Shown here: positions 8,054 to 14,658 of the stretch, piece after piece
How the letters are laid out: every line of letters begins with the position of its first letter
How positions within the stretch are numbered: position 1 is the stretch's first letter
Origin: Bacillota bacterium
Lineage (GTDB): Bacteria; Bacillota; Sulfobacillia; JAJZYS01; JAJYTV01
Direction of reading: 5' to 3'
DNA: 47,645 bases
Assembly: GCA_021793645.1 (NCBI GenBank)
Contig: JAJYSJ010000017.1
Coordinates: 1 to 47,645 of the forward strand
The notes under the pieces: model-generated
What the model was told of the DNA's origin: nothing
The model's database searches: none
What the model saw: the letters and a program-made list of their open reading frames with translations, nothing else
Made by a program: the position numbers and the translations under genes

Positions 8054-8569
8054 ATGTGGATTAAGTCTCTTATGGGACGAATAGTGGTCGTTAGTAGCGC
8101 CCTCGTTGTTGGCTTAGCACTGGGTCTTCTCGGCCTGAACTCTGCACATGCTTCTACCCAATCTACAGAGCACTCACGACACTCGCCGATAACCTCCATT
8201 GTTGTACCTGGAGGACCTGCTCCCCTCATGACCTCCGTTCTTGCGGCTCTTGTACCTGGAGGACCTGCCCCCGCCTTTCCACGGAACGCTAGTGGTCAAA
8301 CCTATGGTTCTGATCTATATGCCACCTCTCTAGCCACTGAGCCGGATCTCGTTTTGGCGCAATGTGTTGGCGGATCTACGGGATACGTGCGCGCTGTGGA
8401 CCTAAACGGGAAGATGCCTAAAACGCCGCAGGAAGCTGTAGCAATGGACTCTCTCGGTCCTAGAAGCATTCCGTGTTACGCCTCTAATGGCAAGACCATC
8501 ATTGGCACGTTCATCATTGGAGGAGCCAGTCAAGGGTATTCCGCAAATATTCCTCAACCGACCAAGTAG
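8054..8569 (+). CDS. Secreted protein with duplicated VPGGPAP motif, unknown function
   Basis: A 171-residue protein with a clear Sec signal peptide: MWIKSLMGR, a hydrophobic core to residue 28, and a probable cleavage after AHA (residue 33). The mature N-terminus carries VPGGPAP twice (residues 51-57 and 67-73), encoded by a nearly identical ~20-bp direct repeat, followed by a polar region and two cysteines (LAQCVGG and IPCYAS) that could pair. ATG 8054 is preferred over GTG 8045 because AAGGGGTGA precedes it at good spacing. The gene lies in the segment that splits the MerR gene, has its own promoter and runs opposite to it. No family was recognised. The repeats could be processed peptides, which is speculation. 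Confidence 0.75.
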   Translation: MWIKSLMGRIVVVSSALVVGLALGLLGLNSAHASTQSTEHSRHSPITSIVVPGGPAPLMTSVLAALVPGGPAPAFPRNASGQTYGSDLYATSLATEPDLVLAQCVGGSTGYVRAVDLNGKMPKTPQEAVAMDSLGPRSIPCYASNGKTIIGTFIIGGASQGYSANIPQPTK

Positions 8570-8696
8570 CCTGCTGCAGCCAGGGCTTCGCATTGCCATG
8601 CGAACTCCTTTTCCTAGTATTGCCACGCATCCGAATGGCGTTCTCGATACCCAGCAGGCGGTCACTCATGGACAAGACTCACAGTAGAATGTGCAA

Positions 8697-9323
8697 TCAT
8701 GAGTTGATCGGCGCACGCGGTAGCAAGACCGCAGATTGGCCGGATAAGTGCATCCGCCGGATCTCAGCCAGGACCTCGGGGTCGTCGGGAGGTTTGTCTG
8801 CGAGGGCGGCGATGGCCTTCAGGATCTCGGTCTGCTCTCTTTGTATGGCTTCAAAGTCGGCCTGGGTGTAATCCTTCATCCTTTCCTGGGACTCCTTGTA
8901 TGCGGCGGTGTGTCCCCACCTCCGGCGCACTTCCTCCTCGTACTGGGCCGAGTCAAATCCGTCGAACATCACCTTTTCCTCCACGGCGGTTCCCTCCTCC
9001 ATACTTTGTAGCGTTCGATCGACTGCCCGGATGAGCCGCTCAATCCTCTCCTTGCGTCGGCGAAGAAGTTCTTTGTGGCCCAAAAGCGCCTGCCTGCGGT
9101 CAAAGTCCGGCTGATCGAGGACCTCTTTGATCTCTCCGAGGCCCAGCCCCAGTTCCTTGAAGAAGAGGACCTGCTGGAGCCTTTCGAGATCCCCCCTGTG
9201 ATAGACCCGGTAGCCTGCGCCTGTCCGTTCGTCCGGCCGGACAAGACCGATGGCGTCGTAATGGTGAAGCGTCCGGACGCTTACACCGGCCAGATCCGCA
9301 AGCATCTTCACCGTGTAGCCCAT
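8697..9323 (-). pseudogene. MerR-family (TipA-like) regulator, truncated N-terminal piece
   Basis: Starts at ATG 9323 (MGYTVKMLADLAGVSVRTLHHYD) after GGGAGGGAGG. The winged-helix HTH spans residues ~3-70, followed by the dimerising coiled coil and the first part of a TipAS domain (ALADKPPDDPEVLAEIRRMH, ending near 8749). Family members then continue with INRWFY-like sequence and an EIYRGIG-type end. Here the frame runs into unrelated residues (LSGQSAVLLPRAPINS) and stops at 8697. The continuation is at 7537-7713. DNA binding and dimerisation may survive, but TipAS drug binding should not. The frame is otherwise clean, so the break looks recent. Confidence 0.8.
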
Positions 9324-9378
9324 CTCGAGACCTCCCTCCCGGACACGCGCTTCTCCGATATCCATCACCTCGCCTCGG

Positions 9379-9409
9379 AAGCTACACCCTCACGCTACGT
9401 GAGGGTCAA
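9379..9409 (-). promoter_or_regulatory. MerR-type promoter/operator of the regulator gene
   Basis: On the reverse strand TTGACC (-35, 9404-9409) and TAGCTT (-10-like, 9379-9384) are 19 bases apart, the over-long spacing activated by MerR proteins. A perfect palindrome ACCCTCACG-CTA-CGTGAGGGT (9386-9406, arms 9 bp) fills the spacer. This is the expected autoregulatory site of the MerR gene. Confidence 0.7.
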
Positions 9410-9929
9410 TGGGTGAGGTCCAAGCGTTGCATCCCGACCTTTCGCTCTTGTGGCGGCTGCGCACCAAGCCAATGGGCCACTTGTACGCCGGCGCAACGTG
9501 GTGTGCCAATCGCTCGTACGTCCCGAAGCCGGTGATCAGGATGCAGCATGCCTGCCGATCAATAGTGGAACAGCCAGATGCCGGAAGCGGTGACGGCACC
9601 CTTCGGCAGACAGGAGGGCGCTCTCAACGAAGAGAGCGGCCAGTGGGCTGCAAGAATTGCATCCGACGGGTGTCGAGGCCTGACGAAGGATATAGGTCGC
9701 TTCGGCCTGCTCGCCAACTTCGATCAGGTGCAAATGGGCCCTCACCATGTGGGAAGATGGCGTCTGGCTCCGACCGCATTCCGCGCGCCGCAGCGCCAGA
9801 CGTCGGTGTTATGTCAGGCCGAACGGCAAGTTGCGGCGCCCCCAGCGGGACACGCTAATAAGAGTAGCGATGCGCGCCGAAGTCACTGCGAAACGACACG
9901 GGCGCGCAGATAGACAATGGGGTGAAGCG
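9410..9929. other. Intergenic region before the sulfur operon
   Basis: No frame here has both a ribosome site and natural composition; forward and reverse frames of 70-150 codons look like noise or decayed coding sequence. A reverse-strand stretch (ILITGFGTYERLAHHVAPAY) is protein-like but has no recognisable relatives. A weak TTGCGG...TAATAA pair near 9832-9862 (spacing about 19) could be the operon promoter. Confidence 0.25.
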
Positions 9930-10166
9930 ATGGCAGACGCGAACGTACAGGTCATCGATGCGCGCGGCAGCTTCTGTCCGGGCCCGATGATGGAGTTGAT
10001 CCGAGCGGTCAAGGCCGCTGAGGTGGGCCAGGTCATTACGGTGCTGTCCAACGACTCGGGATCCAAGAAAGACATCCCGCTATGGGCGCAGAAGGCCGGC
10101 CAGGAGTTCATCGGCGTGGAGTCCCGCGAAGGATACGACGAGATCACCGTGCGCAAGGTTCGCTGA
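9930..10166 (+). CDS. TusA-family sulfurtransferase
   Basis: A 78-residue cytosolic sulfur carrier. The fold signature [20 protein letters not shown] has the conserved Cys16-Pro17 at the start of helix 1; that cysteine carries a persulfide or thiosulfonate in TusA proteins. ATG 9930 follows GGGGTGA; a longer upstream frame is spurious. The stop lies 1 base before the flavoprotein gene. With a DsrE-like partner in the same operon, a role in passing sulfane sulfur between oxidising enzymes is more likely than tRNA thiolation; this is inferred from context. Confidence 0.9.
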   Translation: MADANVQVIDARGSFCPGPMMELIRAVKAAEVGQVITVLSNDSGSKKDIPLWAQKAGQEFIGVESREGYDEITVRKVR

Positions 10167-10167
10167 C

Positions 10168-11313
10168 ATGACCAAGAAACTGCTCATCGTGGGTGCGGGC
10201 ACGGGCGGCCTGATGGTCGCGAACTTCGTCGCGCGGGATCTCGGCCGGGAAATCGCGCGCGGCGAGATCGCGGTCACGCTGCTCGGTGATCGGGAGGAGT
10301 ACATCTACCAGCCCGGGTTCCTTTATGTGGTCTTCGATTTGATGCGGCCTGCGCAGCTCAGGCGTCCGATCCGCGAACTGCTCGCGCCGGGCGTAGAGTT
10401 CGTCCACGACCGCGCCGTGCGGATCGACCCACAGCGCAAGGTGGTCGAGCGGGCGGGCGGCGAGGAGCTTGCGTACGACTATCTGGTGCTCGCGACGGGA
10501 TCGGACCTGAACCTCGCGGAGGTGCCCGGCCTGCAGGAGGGCGGCCACTGGTTCTACACCCTTGAGGGTGCGCTGCGGCTTCGCGACACGCTGCGCGACT
10601 TCAAGGGCGGTCGACTGGTCCTGACCGTCGGGGTGCCGCACAAGTGCCCCGTGGCACCGCTCGAGTTCACGATGATGTTCGAGGAGTGGGCACGCGTGCG
10701 CGGCATTCGGGAGCAGACAGAGATCGTCTACACCTATCCCTTGGGCAGGGCGCACTCGATCGCGTCTGTGGCGGAGTGGGTGCAGCCGGAGCTCGAGTCC
10801 CGGGGCGTACGCGTCGAGACGTTCTTCAACATGGAATCCGTCGATCCGGCGAAGCGGATCGTGCACTCGATGGAGGGCACGGATTTCGACTACGACGTCC
10901 TGGTAGCCATCCCGCCGCATCGCGGCGACGAGCTTGGAGCGACGTCGGGTCTTGCGGAGGCCGGGAACTGGTACCCGACGGACCGCGGCCGCCTGAACCT
11001 CGCCGGCAGGGATGACATCTTCGCCCTCGGAGATACGACGAATCTTCCCGTCTCGAAGGCTGGATCCGTGGCGCATTTCCAGGCGGAGGTACTCGCGGAC
11101 AACCTCGTCGGGCTGCTTTCGGAGGGGTCGCCGCCGGCCTACCAGTACAACGGCCGTGCCTTCTGCTTCATCGAGACCGGCCTGGAGCGCGCGACCTTCA
11201 TCACCTTCGACTACCTCCACCCCCCGCAGGTGCCCCAGCCGACGAGCGCCGTCCACTGGTTCAAGCAGACCTACAACCGTATCCACTGGGCGAACCTCAA
11301 GGCCGTGATGTAG
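10168..11313 (+). CDS. Sulfide:quinone oxidoreductase-like FAD flavoprotein
   Basis: A 381-residue FAD/NAD-fold oxidoreductase. The N-terminal dinucleotide site VGAGTGGLMVAN, the YIYQPGFLYVVFD block (residues 46-58) and ATGSDLN mark the SQR/NDH-2-like group; the second FAD contact is DIFALGDTTNLP. Cys160 in VGVPHKCPVAP and Cys333 in AFCFIETG correspond to the redox cysteines of sulfide:quinone reductases; the third, variable cysteine of some SQRs is not evident. It is likely a peripheral membrane enzyme, with no transmembrane helix. Substrate (sulfide or another sulfur compound) and acceptor (quinone) are inferred from family and operon. Confidence 0.85.
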   Translation: MTKKLLIVGAGTGGLMVANFVARDLGREIARGEIAVTLLGDREEYIYQPGFLYVVFDLMRPAQLRRPIRELLAPGVEFVHDRAVRIDPQRKVVERAGGEELAYDYLVLATGSDLNLAEVPGLQEGGHWFYTLEGALRLRDTLRDFKGGRLVLTVGVPHKCPVAPLEFTMMFEEWARVRGIREQTEIVYTYPLGRAHSIASVAEWVQPELESRGVRVETFFNMESVDPAKRIVHSMEGTDFDYDVLVAIPPHRGDELGATSGLAEAGNWYPTDRGRLNLAGRDDIFALGDTTNLPVSKAGSVAHFQAEVLADNLVGLLSEGSPPAYQYNGRAFCFIETGLERATFITFDYLHPPQVPQPTSAVHWFKQTYNRIHWANLKAVM

Positions 11314-11327
11314 GGAGGGAACGCGAG

Positions 11328-11762
11328 ATGGCGATGGAGGAGCACAGCCTGGTGGACACCTTCCGCGAGGAGGGCAGCAGCCTTGCGTCTGCGGCGCTGG
11401 CGTCCGTAACGCCGCGCATGATCAACCGACTCGGCGGCGTTGCCGAGTCGACGATTGCGGCCCTTGATCTCCTGACGAGTCCGGAAATCGTCAACCTGCT
11501 GTCGACGCTGCAGAAGGCGTCGCCGACGTTGACGCCGCTGCTCGAGGAGATCGCGGCGCTGGGCCCGGGCGCCGGCATGCAGGGTCTAGCACAGCGCGTC
11601 ACAGGCGCGGTGACGGCAGGCGCGGAGGAAGTCCGTTCGCACCCTGGGCCGATCACTCTCGGGGCACTGACCCGCATGCTGCGCAGGGATCCGGCGATGG
11701 CGATCGCACTGCGCTTCATGCTCGGCTTCGTGCGCGCCATGTGGATCGAGAGCGACAAGTAG
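11328..11762 (+). CDS. DUF1641 family protein
   Basis: A 144-residue, Ala/Leu-rich helical protein starting at ATG 11328 behind GGGAGGG. The segment STIAALDLLTSPEIVNLLST and the C-terminal GALTRMLRRDPAMAIALRFM match the DUF1641 pattern seen in small proteins next to SQR-like flavoproteins and formate-dehydrogenase accessory genes. No cysteines or metal ligands are visible. It lies in the middle of the sulfur operon, 14 bases after the flavoprotein and 17 before the DsrE-like gene, so it is probably an accessory or scaffold protein of that enzyme; this role is inference. Confidence 0.75.
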   Translation: MAMEEHSLVDTFREEGSSLASAALASVTPRMINRLGGVAESTIAALDLLTSPEIVNLLSTLQKASPTLTPLLEEIAALGPGAGMQGLAQRVTGAVTAGAEEVRSHPGPITLGALTRMLRRDPAMAIALRFMLGFVRAMWIESDK

Positions 11763-11779
11763 GGATGGAGGGAACCCCA

Positions 11780-12196
11780 GTGGCCAAGGAACGGCTCTCG
11801 ATGATCGTGTTCTCCGGCGAGATGGATAAGCTGCTTCCGGTCGGCATCCTGGCTTCCGGCGCGATTGCGATGGGCCAGGAAGTGCGCATCTTCCTGACCT
11901 TCTGGGGATTGATGGCGCTGCGCAAGGGCGCCTTCTTTCAGATGCCCGTGAACCCTTCCTTTGCCGGAATGGTCGGCGACCTCGGCAAGATGCTGCAGGA
12001 GAAGAAGATCCCGGGCCTCGTCGAACAGCTGCGTACGGCGAAGGAGCTCGGCGATGTCGAGATCGTCGCTTGCGGCATGACCATGGACCTCTTCGGGCTG
12101 AAGCTTGAGGACCTGGAGGACGTCGTCGACGGCGTCGCCGGAGTCGGGGAGTTCATTGAGACGGCGAAGGAAGGACATACCACGCTGTTCATCTGA
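11780..12196 (+). CDS. DsrE/DsrF-like sulfur-relay protein
   Basis: A 138-residue protein of the DsrE_2 type: beta-strand MIVFSGEMDKLLPVGILASGA, a helix with GQEVRIFLTFWGLMALRKG, and the conserved cysteine Cys98 in EIVACGMTMDLFGL, the persulfide-bearing position of this family. GTG 11780 is chosen because GGAGGGA lies 6 bases upstream; an ATG at 11765 would put this site inside the gene. It is the last gene of the operon, followed by a hairpin at 12219-12245. Together with the TusA-like protein it probably moves sulfane sulfur to or from the flavoprotein. Confidence 0.85.
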   Translation: MAKERLSMIVFSGEMDKLLPVGILASGAIAMGQEVRIFLTFWGLMALRKGAFFQMPVNPSFAGMVGDLGKMLQEKKIPGLVEQLRTAKELGDVEIVACGMTMDLFGLKLEDLEDVVDGVAGVGEFIETAKEGHTTLFI

Positions 12197-12218
12197 GCGG
12201 GGAAGGCAAGTCCGTTGA

Positions 12219-12245
12219 CGAGGAGGCGGCATGTCCGCCTCCTCG
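12219..12245 (+). terminator. Strong hairpin ending the sulfur operon
   Basis: CGAGGAGGCGG (12219-12229) and CCGCCTCCTCG (12235-12245) form a perfect 11-bp stem with loop CATGT, 22 bases after the last stop. There is no U-tract (CTCTATG follows), so it may act as an RNA 3' stabiliser or an atypical terminator. Confidence 0.55.
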
Positions 12246-12410
12246 CTCTATGCCGGGGGGTGGCTGGCGGTTTAGGAGGCGCTGCAACCCTTGTGCGAGC
12301 TGCAGCGCGCCGCGGGGGTGATCGCCGGGCGGATCGCTGTCTGCGGAACTGTCGAAGCTGCTTGAAAAGGAACGGACGCTCGAAGCTGACCGCCTTGTGA
12401 CGTAGCAGGC

Positions 12411-12416
12411 TATACT
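12411..12416 (+). promoter_or_regulatory. Putative -10 box of the nucleotidyltransferase pair
   Basis: TATACT at 12411-12416 lies 22 bases before the ATG at 12439. The best -35 candidate, CTGACC, is 19 bases upstream, so the promoter is weakly supported. Confidence 0.35.
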
Positions 12417-12438
12417 GGAACGGAAAAGAGGGACGCGC

Positions 12439-12711
12439 ATGGACAACGGGCGGCGACCGGAAGGTGCGCATTCCTTCCCGTTCGCTTTGGAGGGTCCAGG
12501 AAAGATTGTTGGACGGCGGGTCAGCCGACAGAGTCTCGGTTTCTGGCAGATGGAAGGATTTGCGGAATTGCTGAACGACCTGCGAGGTGTTGATATCATG
12601 CGCCCGCGCGGAGTCTTCCGGTTCCGCTCCTTCGAGGAGGCGGATGCGTGGTGGGAGGAGAGTTTGACGGTCAGACTCCAGAAAGCAGAACCCCAACCCT
12701 CCGAGACCTGA
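12439..12711 (+). CDS. Small protein paired with a nucleotidyltransferase
   Basis: A 90-residue protein starting at ATG 12439 after AGAGGGA. It has a Trp/Phe-rich C-terminal half (SLGFWQMEGFAELLNDLRG, then FRFRSFEEADAWWEES) and no membrane or metal motif. It overlaps the nucleotidyltransferase start by 64 bases, a spacing common in toxin-antitoxin and other tightly coupled pairs. Small proteins with a similar FxxFEEADxWW ending often precede MNT-type nucleotidyltransferase genes, as far as I recall. An antitoxin or partner role is inference only. Confidence 0.6.
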   Translation: MDNGRRPEGAHSFPFALEGPGKIVGRRVSRQSLGFWQMEGFAELLNDLRGVDIMRPRGVFRFRSFEEADAWWEESLTVRLQKAEPQPSET

Positions 12712-13217
12712 CGCGCCTCTGCGACGCCTTGAACCGAGTCGGCTGCCGGTATGTGCTGATCGGTGGGTTTGCGGTCAACTACTATGGGCTGGATCGGGCG
12801 ACCCACGACATCGACTTCTTGGTGGATTCATCCCAGGAGAATGTGGGGCTGCTCAAGGAGGCCCTGAGTGTTCTCGAGGACAACGCCGCTGCAGACCTCG
12901 CCCTGGGCGACATCGAAAAGTATGTCGTCGTCCGGGTGCAGGATGAGATCACGGTCGATCTCCTCGGCGCCGTCGGTGACATTCGGTTCGAGAACGCAAA
13001 GGCGATCGAGGTATCGCTCGGCGACGTCACAGTTCCCGTGGCGGACTTGCCGACGCTGATCGCGACGAAGCAAGGCTCGCGCGGAAAGGACATTTCCGAC
13101 CTCGCGTTCCTTCTGCGGGTACAGGCCCAGATAAAGCGCCCGAGCCCCAAGGTGGACTCGCCAGGGAAGCCGCCACCGCCCGCAAAGACTAGCGGATCCG
13201 ACGGGCCGGATCTCTAG
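12648..13217 (+). CDS. MNT/AbiEii-like nucleotidyltransferase-fold protein
   Basis: A 189-residue protein, GTG start at 12648 with GAGGAGG 7 bases upstream, inside the end of the preceding gene. The core motif is YVLIGGFAVNYYGLDRATHD followed by IDFLVD: Gly39-Gly40 plus the catalytic-type acidic pair Asp54-x-Asp56 of the polymerase-beta nucleotidyltransferase superfamily. A conserved later block, IATKQGSRGKDISDLAFLL, matches the Lys...Asp pattern of AbiEii/DUF1814-like enzymes. The C-terminal ~35 residues are Pro/Ser/Lys-rich and probably disordered. It could be a toxin that modifies RNA or a nucleotide, or a standalone modifying enzyme; the sequence does not decide. Confidence 0.75.
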   Translation: MVGGEFDGQTPESRTPTLRDLTRLCDALNRVGCRYVLIGGFAVNYYGLDRATHDIDFLVDSSQENVGLLKEALSVLEDNAAADLALGDIEKYVVVRVQDEITVDLLGAVGDIRFENAKAIEVSLGDVTVPVADLPTLIATKQGSRGKDISDLAFLLRVQAQIKRPSPKVDSPGKPPPPAKTSGSDGPDL

Positions 13218-13280
13218 CAGGGTATGCCGAGGAGTGGAGCGCTCGCTGCGCTCCGCTTTGTACGTGCAGGAGGTGTCTTC

Positions 13281-13754
13281 GTGCAGCAGCTGCGCCGGTT
13301 GAAGGATGAAGACTACCCGCAGATCATTCAGGTCGTGGACGACTGGTGGGGCGGCCGGCAGATGGCGGACATGCTGCCGCGGCTCTTCTTCCAGCATTTC
13401 AGCGACACGAGCTTCATTGTTGAGGAAGACGGACGGCCTGCGGCCTTTTTGGTCGGATTCCTGTCCCAATCCCGCCCGGGCGAGGCGTACATCCACTTCG
13501 TCGGCGTCGACCCGACGCGCCGGCAGGAGGGGCTCGGGCGCCAACTGTATGAACGCTTCTTCGAGACCGTGGCCGGGCGGGGCGCAACCACCGTCCATTG
13601 CGTGACGTCGCCGATCAACCAGAGATCTGTTGCCTTTCATCGCGCGATGGGCTTTCGCATCGAGGCTGGGAGCGGTACGGCCGACGGCGTTCCGGTTCAC
13701 GCCAACTACGATGGCCGCGGCCACGACCGCGTGGTGTTCACCTTGGATCTATAG
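13281..13754 (+). CDS. GNAT-family N-acetyltransferase
   Basis: A 157-residue acetyl-CoA-dependent transferase. The start is GTG 13281, with AGGAGGTG 6 bases upstream; upstream frame residues are not protein-like. The acetyl-CoA-binding motif A is FVGVDPTRRQEGLGRQLYER (the R/Q-x-x-G-x-G/A loop), and motif B is QRSVAFHRAMGFRIE. The first strand and helix (LRRLKDEDYPQIIQVVDDWW) match proteins such as small-molecule acetyltransferases rather than ribosomal-protein modifiers. The substrate is unknown. It follows the nucleotidyltransferase by 63 bases and may share its transcript; a hairpin ends the unit. Confidence 0.85.
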   Translation: MQQLRRLKDEDYPQIIQVVDDWWGGRQMADMLPRLFFQHFSDTSFIVEEDGRPAAFLVGFLSQSRPGEAYIHFVGVDPTRRQEGLGRQLYERFFETVAGRGATTVHCVTSPINQRSVAFHRAMGFRIEAGSGTADGVPVHANYDGRGHDRVVFTLDL

Positions 13755-13769
13755 GGAAGCAAAGTAGAG

Positions 13770-13803
13770 GGCGCATCGCTCACTTGGTAGAGCGCGATGC
13801 GCC
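13770..13803 (+). terminator. Hairpin with tRNA D-arm-like loop after the GNAT gene
   Basis: GGCGCATCGC (13770-13779) pairs perfectly with GCGATGCGCC (13794-13803). The loop contains CTCACTTGGTAGAGC, very close to the tRNA D-arm consensus, but no anticodon or T arm follows. There is no U-tract. It serves as a plausible 3' end between convergent genes (GNAT forward, small ORF reverse). Confidence 0.45.
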
Positions 13804-13829
13804 ACATCTCCGCAGCCGATTGGCGCTTC

Positions 13830-14036
13830 CTACCCGTGATGCTGCGTGTGCGTCAGAAGGTGCAAAAGGCCATTCATCTTCTCTGCCTCGATTGGCCGCG
13901 TCTCCTTGAGCCCAGACCAGGCACGCGCGGCGAGGGTGCAGGCCTCCTCGTTCGCGCCCTTGGAGGCGAGTGCCTTGAGTGCGTTCGCAAACAAGGAAGC
14001 GAGCAGCTTCACCGGGTCCTCTGCTGTCTCCGGCAT
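13830..14036 (-). CDS. Small helical hypothetical protein
   Basis: A 68-residue protein with natural composition and good helix periodicity (DPVKLLASLFANALKALASK, EACTLAARAWSGL), starting at ATG 14036 with GGGGAGA about 8 bases upstream on the reverse strand. The His-rich C-terminus (LLHLLTHTQHHG) might bind metal. It runs divergently from the polyamine operon and faces the GNAT gene. No family is recognised. The opposite strand frame over the same region looks like noise, so this orientation is preferred. Confidence 0.55.
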   Translation of the reverse strand: MPETAEDPVKLLASLFANALKALASKGANEEACTLAARAWSGLKETRPIEAEKMNGLLHLLTHTQHHG

Positions 14037-14151
14037 CGGATCATCTCCCCAGACCCATGCTGGCGCGTCGGCGTGGGCCGCTCCGTGACGCAGATCACGT
14101 CAAATTGTGCGCGATCGGAGTGGAACCGCGTCGCGGTGCGCCGATTGGACG

Positions 14152-14160
14152 TGCTATAAT
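14152..14160 (+). promoter_or_regulatory. Extended -10 promoter of the polyamine/argS operon
   Basis: TGC-TATAAT is a perfect extended -10 element; no good -35 is present, as expected for this class. Transcription would begin near 14167. That rules out the TTG at 14166 as start codon and supports TTG 14196 for the first gene. Confidence 0.65.
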
Positions 14161-14195
14161 TCGCGTTGACTTTTTCGGAAAGGGGCCACCCGTCC

Positions 14196-14657
14196 TTGCT
14201 CGAGACCCCGCGTAAATATACCCTCGTGGCCGCAGCGGCGGAGGGTCCCACCCGGCTCAACGCGTTCGACAACGCGCTCCTTGGAGCCGGCATCGGCAAC
14301 GTCAACCTGCTGCGCGTCTCTTCCATCCTGCCGCCGAACGCGCAGCAGGTGGACGAGATGAAGATTCCGCCCGGCAGCCTCGTCCCGACCGCCTACGGCG
14401 CGATCGAGAGCGAGATTACCGGCGAGATGATCGCTGCGGCGATCGGCGTCGGCATCGGCGAGGACGGCGAGTACGGCGTCATCATGGAATTCTCCGGCCG
14501 CTGCACGAAGGAAGACGCCGAGGCCGAGATCCGGCAGATGGTCGAAGCGGCCTTCGCGCAGCGCGGCCGCGCGCTGCGCGAGGTCCAGGTGAGGTCCGTT
14601 GATCACCGCGTCGAGCGGATGGGCTGCGCGTTTGCAGCCGCCGCTCTGTGGTACTAG
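14196..14657 (+). CDS. Pyruvoyl-dependent arginine decarboxylase
   Basis: Converts arginine to agmatine and CO2. The proenzyme cleaves itself at a Ser-Ser bond to make the pyruvoyl cofactor: RVSSILPP, with Ser42-Ser43 in this 153-residue chain. Other family blocks are GAGIGNVNLLRVSS, PPGSLVPTAYG and GVIMEFSGRCTKEDAE. Such PvlArgDC enzymes are common in archaea and occur in scattered bacteria. TTG 14196 is used because the promoter lies just upstream and AAAGGGG precedes it. The stop is 1 base before speE, so arginine decarboxylation is coupled to the next polyamine steps. Confidence 0.92.
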   Translation: MLETPRKYTLVAAAAEGPTRLNAFDNALLGAGIGNVNLLRVSSILPPNAQQVDEMKIPPGSLVPTAYGAIESEITGEMIAAAIGVGIGEDGEYGVIMEFSGRCTKEDAEAEIRQMVEAAFAQRGRALREVQVRSVDHRVERMGCAFAAAALWY

Positions 14658-14658
14658 C

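Noticed and set aside
8161-8270. Repeats in the secreted protein considered as a CRISPR-like array
   Set aside because: Only two in-frame copies of a coding repeat; no regular spacers and no cas genes. No CRISPR array was seen elsewhere in the window.
9409-9858. 149-codon forward ORF before the TusA gene
   Set aside because: Composition is Arg/Ser/Gly-rich and irregular, it overlaps the MerR promoter region, and it lacks a ribosome site.
13770-13845. tRNA gene suggested by the D-arm-like sequence
   Set aside because: No anticodon stem-loop, T arm or matching acceptor stem can be folded after the D-arm motif.
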